From: a bacterium
GTDB lineage: Bacteria > Bacteroidota > Bacteroidia > Bacteroidales > Muribaculaceae
Direction of reading: 5' to 3'
DNA length: 27,034 nt
NCBI GenBank assembly: GCA_004561555.1
Contig: SFVH01000027.1
Coordinates: 1-27,034, forward strand
The stretch's first letter is position 1, and every line of letters begins with the position of its first letter. Under the pieces are notes generated by a model that searched no databases, was not told where the DNA came from, and worked only from the letters and a program-made list of their open reading frames with translations. Of this stretch, positions 24,710 to 27,034 are shown one piece after another. The translations under genes and the position numbers were made by a program.

Positions 24710-26812
24710 TTATCGTTTCACGACCTTAGAGCGTGGCGACACTCCGGTTTCGTTTAGCGATTCAATCGAAAAATAGTAAGGGGTAGCTTTGTCCAATCCG
24801 CGCATATCATATTGTGTGGTGCCATACACGGTAATTGCATTATAGAGTTTATCGGGGGCAATGCCGTAGTACACATTGTAGCCGTAAGCGCCATCAACGG
24901 CATCCCACGAAATCATTGCATTGCGAGTGTCGGCTTTATCGCGATTCACCATCAACTTTTTAGGAGTGGCGGGCGCAACACCGTCGGCGTTGCCAAACAC
25001 TCTAAATTCCGACAAACACACATTGCCGGAGGGCACATGCAAACTCTCAAATCGCAGATAGCGAGTGTGCAACTCTTCGCGCAGCTCCACATAGTCGTGC
25101 GGGCAATCGGTGTCGTTGTCGCTTTTGTCTACCACCAGCTCCCAATTCTTGCCGTCACAAGAAGCATAAATGCGATATTGGTAATAGACATCGTTGGCAC
25201 GATTATGCTGAATGGTCTTATAGTCGTAGTAGTTGACCTGCAAAGCTCTCACCGTCATTACTGCGCCGAGGTCCATCTCGAGCCATTCTCCGGGGTTTCC
25301 GGTTTTGGCTGCCCAAAATGTGCGCATACTTTCGTCGGAGAGGTTTTCAGCCACATAGCAACTGTCCACGCTCGACACCTTTACCTTTTTACCTAACGAC
25401 AAGAGCATCCAACCGCTGAAACGCTTCTCAGGGTCTTTGATATCCGACAGTGCATTCAGATTAGGATAGTCACCGAAAGCGGCGGAGCTATACATCACGT
25501 CATCGCTGTCAAATGCAGTGGGATAAAGACCGATGCGGCGTTCAAACTTATACTTCAACGAAAGCATACAAGTGGAAACGTGCCAGTAGTTGCCATTAAC
25601 GTCGCGGAATGTGCCACCGTGACCGCTACCTTGCACATAACCTCCGGGCTTATAGCTCATAGGATTATGTTTTTGATAGACAAACGGTCCGAGAGGATTA
25701 TCGCTGACATAAACACCATCGGCATAAACCTTAAACTCTGTGCCGGGAGCACCATATTGAAGGTAGTATTTACCATTGTGCTTAGTCATCGAAGCCCCTT
25801 CGGTGAATGGAGCCAAAGTCACTTCATCGTCGTTGTTCATCCCGAAACGTTCCCATCCGTGGTCTTTCGGTTGAAGAGCCATAACATTGTGAATTTTGCT
25901 GATTGGGAAGAAGTCGTCTCTGCTCAACTGCACCCCCTTCAAGGGATACTCGTTGCTTGAGCCGTAGTATAAGTATAGTTTGCCATCATCATCAAGGAAA
26001 AGATATGGGTCCCACCATGGCAAAACGCCACAATCCATAACTTTGCGGAATTTGCCGCCTTTGGGGTTGGTGGTATACCATACAGGAAGCCCATAATAAG
26101 TAGAGCCTGTATAATAAAGAGTGTCGCCGCTGACAAAAGCTGCAGGAGCACATTGGTCGTCGTCGGTGGGACGACGTTGAAAACTTGCCGGGGCAAACTC
26201 CCATTGAGTCAAATCTTTGGAATAGTGAAAGCCGCCCTGGTTGGTGGAAAACAAAAAATGTTCGCCTTTGTAGGTTAATCCCATCGGGTCGGCTGAAGAG
26301 CGGAAAGAACCGAGGGTCCTGACATTGTTGTTAAATGGTTCGTAGTTGTAGCTAATATTCATAGGGTTGCAATACGTCTTGGGGGCGTATGCGTCTTGGT
26401 CATACCAGCGAGTGGCAATAGCTTTCTTGCGAGCAAGAAATTGGCGTTGAGTTGCCGGTTGCATCTTGATTATGATGTCGGATTGACCTCCTTCCACCAT
26501 ATATTCGGCAATTTCATATCCGGGATAATAGATATAGAGGCGGTGGTCGTTGTCCGAACCGGTAATGGTGAAGCGGCCTTCAGCATCAGTGTTGCAGTGC
26601 ATCGGACTGGCGAAAAACATCACTGTGGCTCCTTCGAGAGCATTCCCTTGTTGGTCGAGGATGCGTCCGGAGTAGTCATAGTTAGTGCTGACAGGAATAT
26701 AATAATCGCTTATCTGTCCCTTCACCACTTTGATGGAATCGCCGGGAACGGCACTTGCCACCGCAAAGGCGGCAAGTGCTAATCCACAGCTTAACAATAC
26801 TTTTTTTACCAT
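24710..26812 (-). CDS. GH43-like beta-propeller enzyme with CarboxypepD-reg, F5/8C and FnIII domains
   Basis: 700 residues, signal peptide 1-21 (ending SAVPG). Order: carboxypeptidase-regulatory-like beta-sandwich (~46-117, 'GRILDQQGNALEGATVMFF', 'TDAEGRFTI'); five-bladed propeller (~145-460); F5/8-type (discoidin-like) carbohydrate-binding domain (~475-608); fibronectin III domain (~613-697). The GH43 triad is recognisable as D175 ('SSADPMGL'), D268 ('WWDPYLFLDDDGKLYLYYG') and E338 ('FTEGASM..HNGKYYLQYG'). GH43 relatives mostly remove alpha-L-arabinosyl or beta-xylosyl groups, with some galactanases; which applies is unknown. It lies 34 bp after susD and 49 bp before the GH144-like gene. A regulatory-like domain fused ahead of a propeller is uncommon. 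Confidence 0.85.
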   Translation of the reverse strand: MVKKVLLSCGLALAAFAVASAVPGDSIKVVKGQISDYYIPVSTNYDYSGRILDQQGNALEGATVMFFASPMHCNTDAEGRFTITGSDNDHRLYIYYPGYEIAEYMVEGGQSDIIIKMQPATQRQFLARKKAIATRWYDQDAYAPKTYCNPMNISYNYEPFNNNVRTLGSFRSSADPMGLTYKGEHFLFSTNQGGFHYSKDLTQWEFAPASFQRRPTDDDQCAPAAFVSGDTLYYTGSTYYGLPVWYTTNPKGGKFRKVMDCGVLPWWDPYLFLDDDGKLYLYYGSSNEYPLKGVQLSRDDFFPISKIHNVMALQPKDHGWERFGMNNDDEVTLAPFTEGASMTKHNGKYYLQYGAPGTEFKVYADGVYVSDNPLGPFVYQKHNPMSYKPGGYVQGSGHGGTFRDVNGNYWHVSTCMLSLKYKFERRIGLYPTAFDSDDVMYSSAAFGDYPNLNALSDIKDPEKRFSGWMLLSLGKKVKVSSVDSCYVAENLSDESMRTFWAAKTGNPGEWLEMDLGAVMTVRALQVNYYDYKTIQHNRANDVYYQYRIYASCDGKNWELVVDKSDNDTDCPHDYVELREELHTRYLRFESLHVPSGNVCLSEFRVFGNADGVAPATPKKLMVNRDKADTRNAMISWDAVDGAYGYNVYYGIAPDKLYNAITVYGTTQYDMRGLDKATPYYFSIESLNETGVSPRSKVVKR

Positions 26813-26846
26813 TAACCTAATAATTACCTATAAAGTAACTTTTTTC

Positions 26847-27034
26847 TTATTCTTCTCTCGGTTCTTCTTTAAGACCCGGGAGCTCATCGAGTTGAGATTG
26901 CGGAACAGGCCAGTAAGTCTTCGACACATCCCAACCTTTCTTTCCGAGCACTTCAGCAGCCTTGCCGGTGCGCACGAGGTCTTGATAGCGTATACCCCAT
27001 TCAGAGCAAAGCTCCATACGACGTTCGTCGAGTA
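26847..27034 (-). CDS. SusD/RagB-family outer membrane glycan-binding protein, C-terminal end (5' truncated)
   Basis: The last ~62 codons, cut by the right edge and too short to stand out as a full gene. Translation of the - strand reads 'ERRMELCSEWGIRYQDLVRTG' (split here at residue 20 and beyond), then 'YWPVPQSQLDELPG' and a stop at 26847. The ERR.EL.xEG/EWxRxxDLxR stretch and the closing '(Y/L)xPIPxxxL..xPxL' form are hallmarks of SusD-like lipoproteins, which cap SusC TonB-dependent porins and bind glycans at the cell surface. It is the head of the visible cluster; a susC gene is expected just outside the window. The 34-bp gap to the next gene suggests one transcript. Confidence 0.92.
   Translation of the reverse strand, partial: LDERRMELCSEWGIRYQDLVRTGKAAEVLGKKGWDVSKTYWPVPQSQLDELPGLKEEPREE

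Overview
The window looks like chromosomal DNA of a gut-type member of the Bacteroidales, most likely Muribaculaceae or Prevotellaceae. This rests on a SusD C-terminus next to outer-membrane-type glycosidases, a lipoprotein signal, promoter-like boxes of the Bacteroidetes form (TTTG, then TAnnTTTG), almost no Shine-Dalgarno sequences, and a C-terminal 'NLNGQR...KGVNIINRRKV' tail typical of secreted proteins in this order. The family-level placement is inference. I see no insertion sequence, prophage, CRISPR array or rRNA.

Region 1 (1-4502, + strand): three exported proteins of unknown function in a row. The first two (the first cut by the window edge) are paralogous, probably beta-helical proteins. 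The third is a 1032-residue mosaic of near-identical 'EHQYWIDG' repeats, a GLUG-like beta-helical middle and a duplicated flanking module. A strong terminator follows, then a 328-bp non-coding stretch with a second hairpin and a 16-nt palindrome.

Region 2 (4831-9153, - strand): housekeeping genes read as CobW-type metal GTPase (His-rich) -> class I/II aminotransferase -> CBS-fused sugar-phosphate nucleotidyltransferase -> SurE. A good promoter with repeats and inverted repeats lies upstream of the GTPase.

Region 3 (9305-14704, - strand): cvpA-like gene followed by sufB-sufC-sufD-sufS, the SUF Fe-S cluster assembly operon. Key catalytic residues of SufB, SufC and SufS are all in place.

Region 4 (14826-20793, + strand): a ketopantoate-reductase-family gene, then a tolC-type outer membrane factor, an HlyD/EmrA-type adaptor and two ABC-2-type permeases. 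This is a tripartite exporter with no ATPase gene beside it.

Region 5 (20795-27034, - strand): tRNA-Asp(GUC) with its own terminator, then the downstream end of a polysaccharide utilization locus read as susD (partial) -> GH43-like propeller enzyme with accessory domains -> GH144-like lipoprotein -> GH3 beta-glucosidase, closed by a terminator. The GH144-like plus GH3 pair suggests beta-1,2-glucan or a related beta-glucan as substrate. The GH43-like protein is the least explained member.
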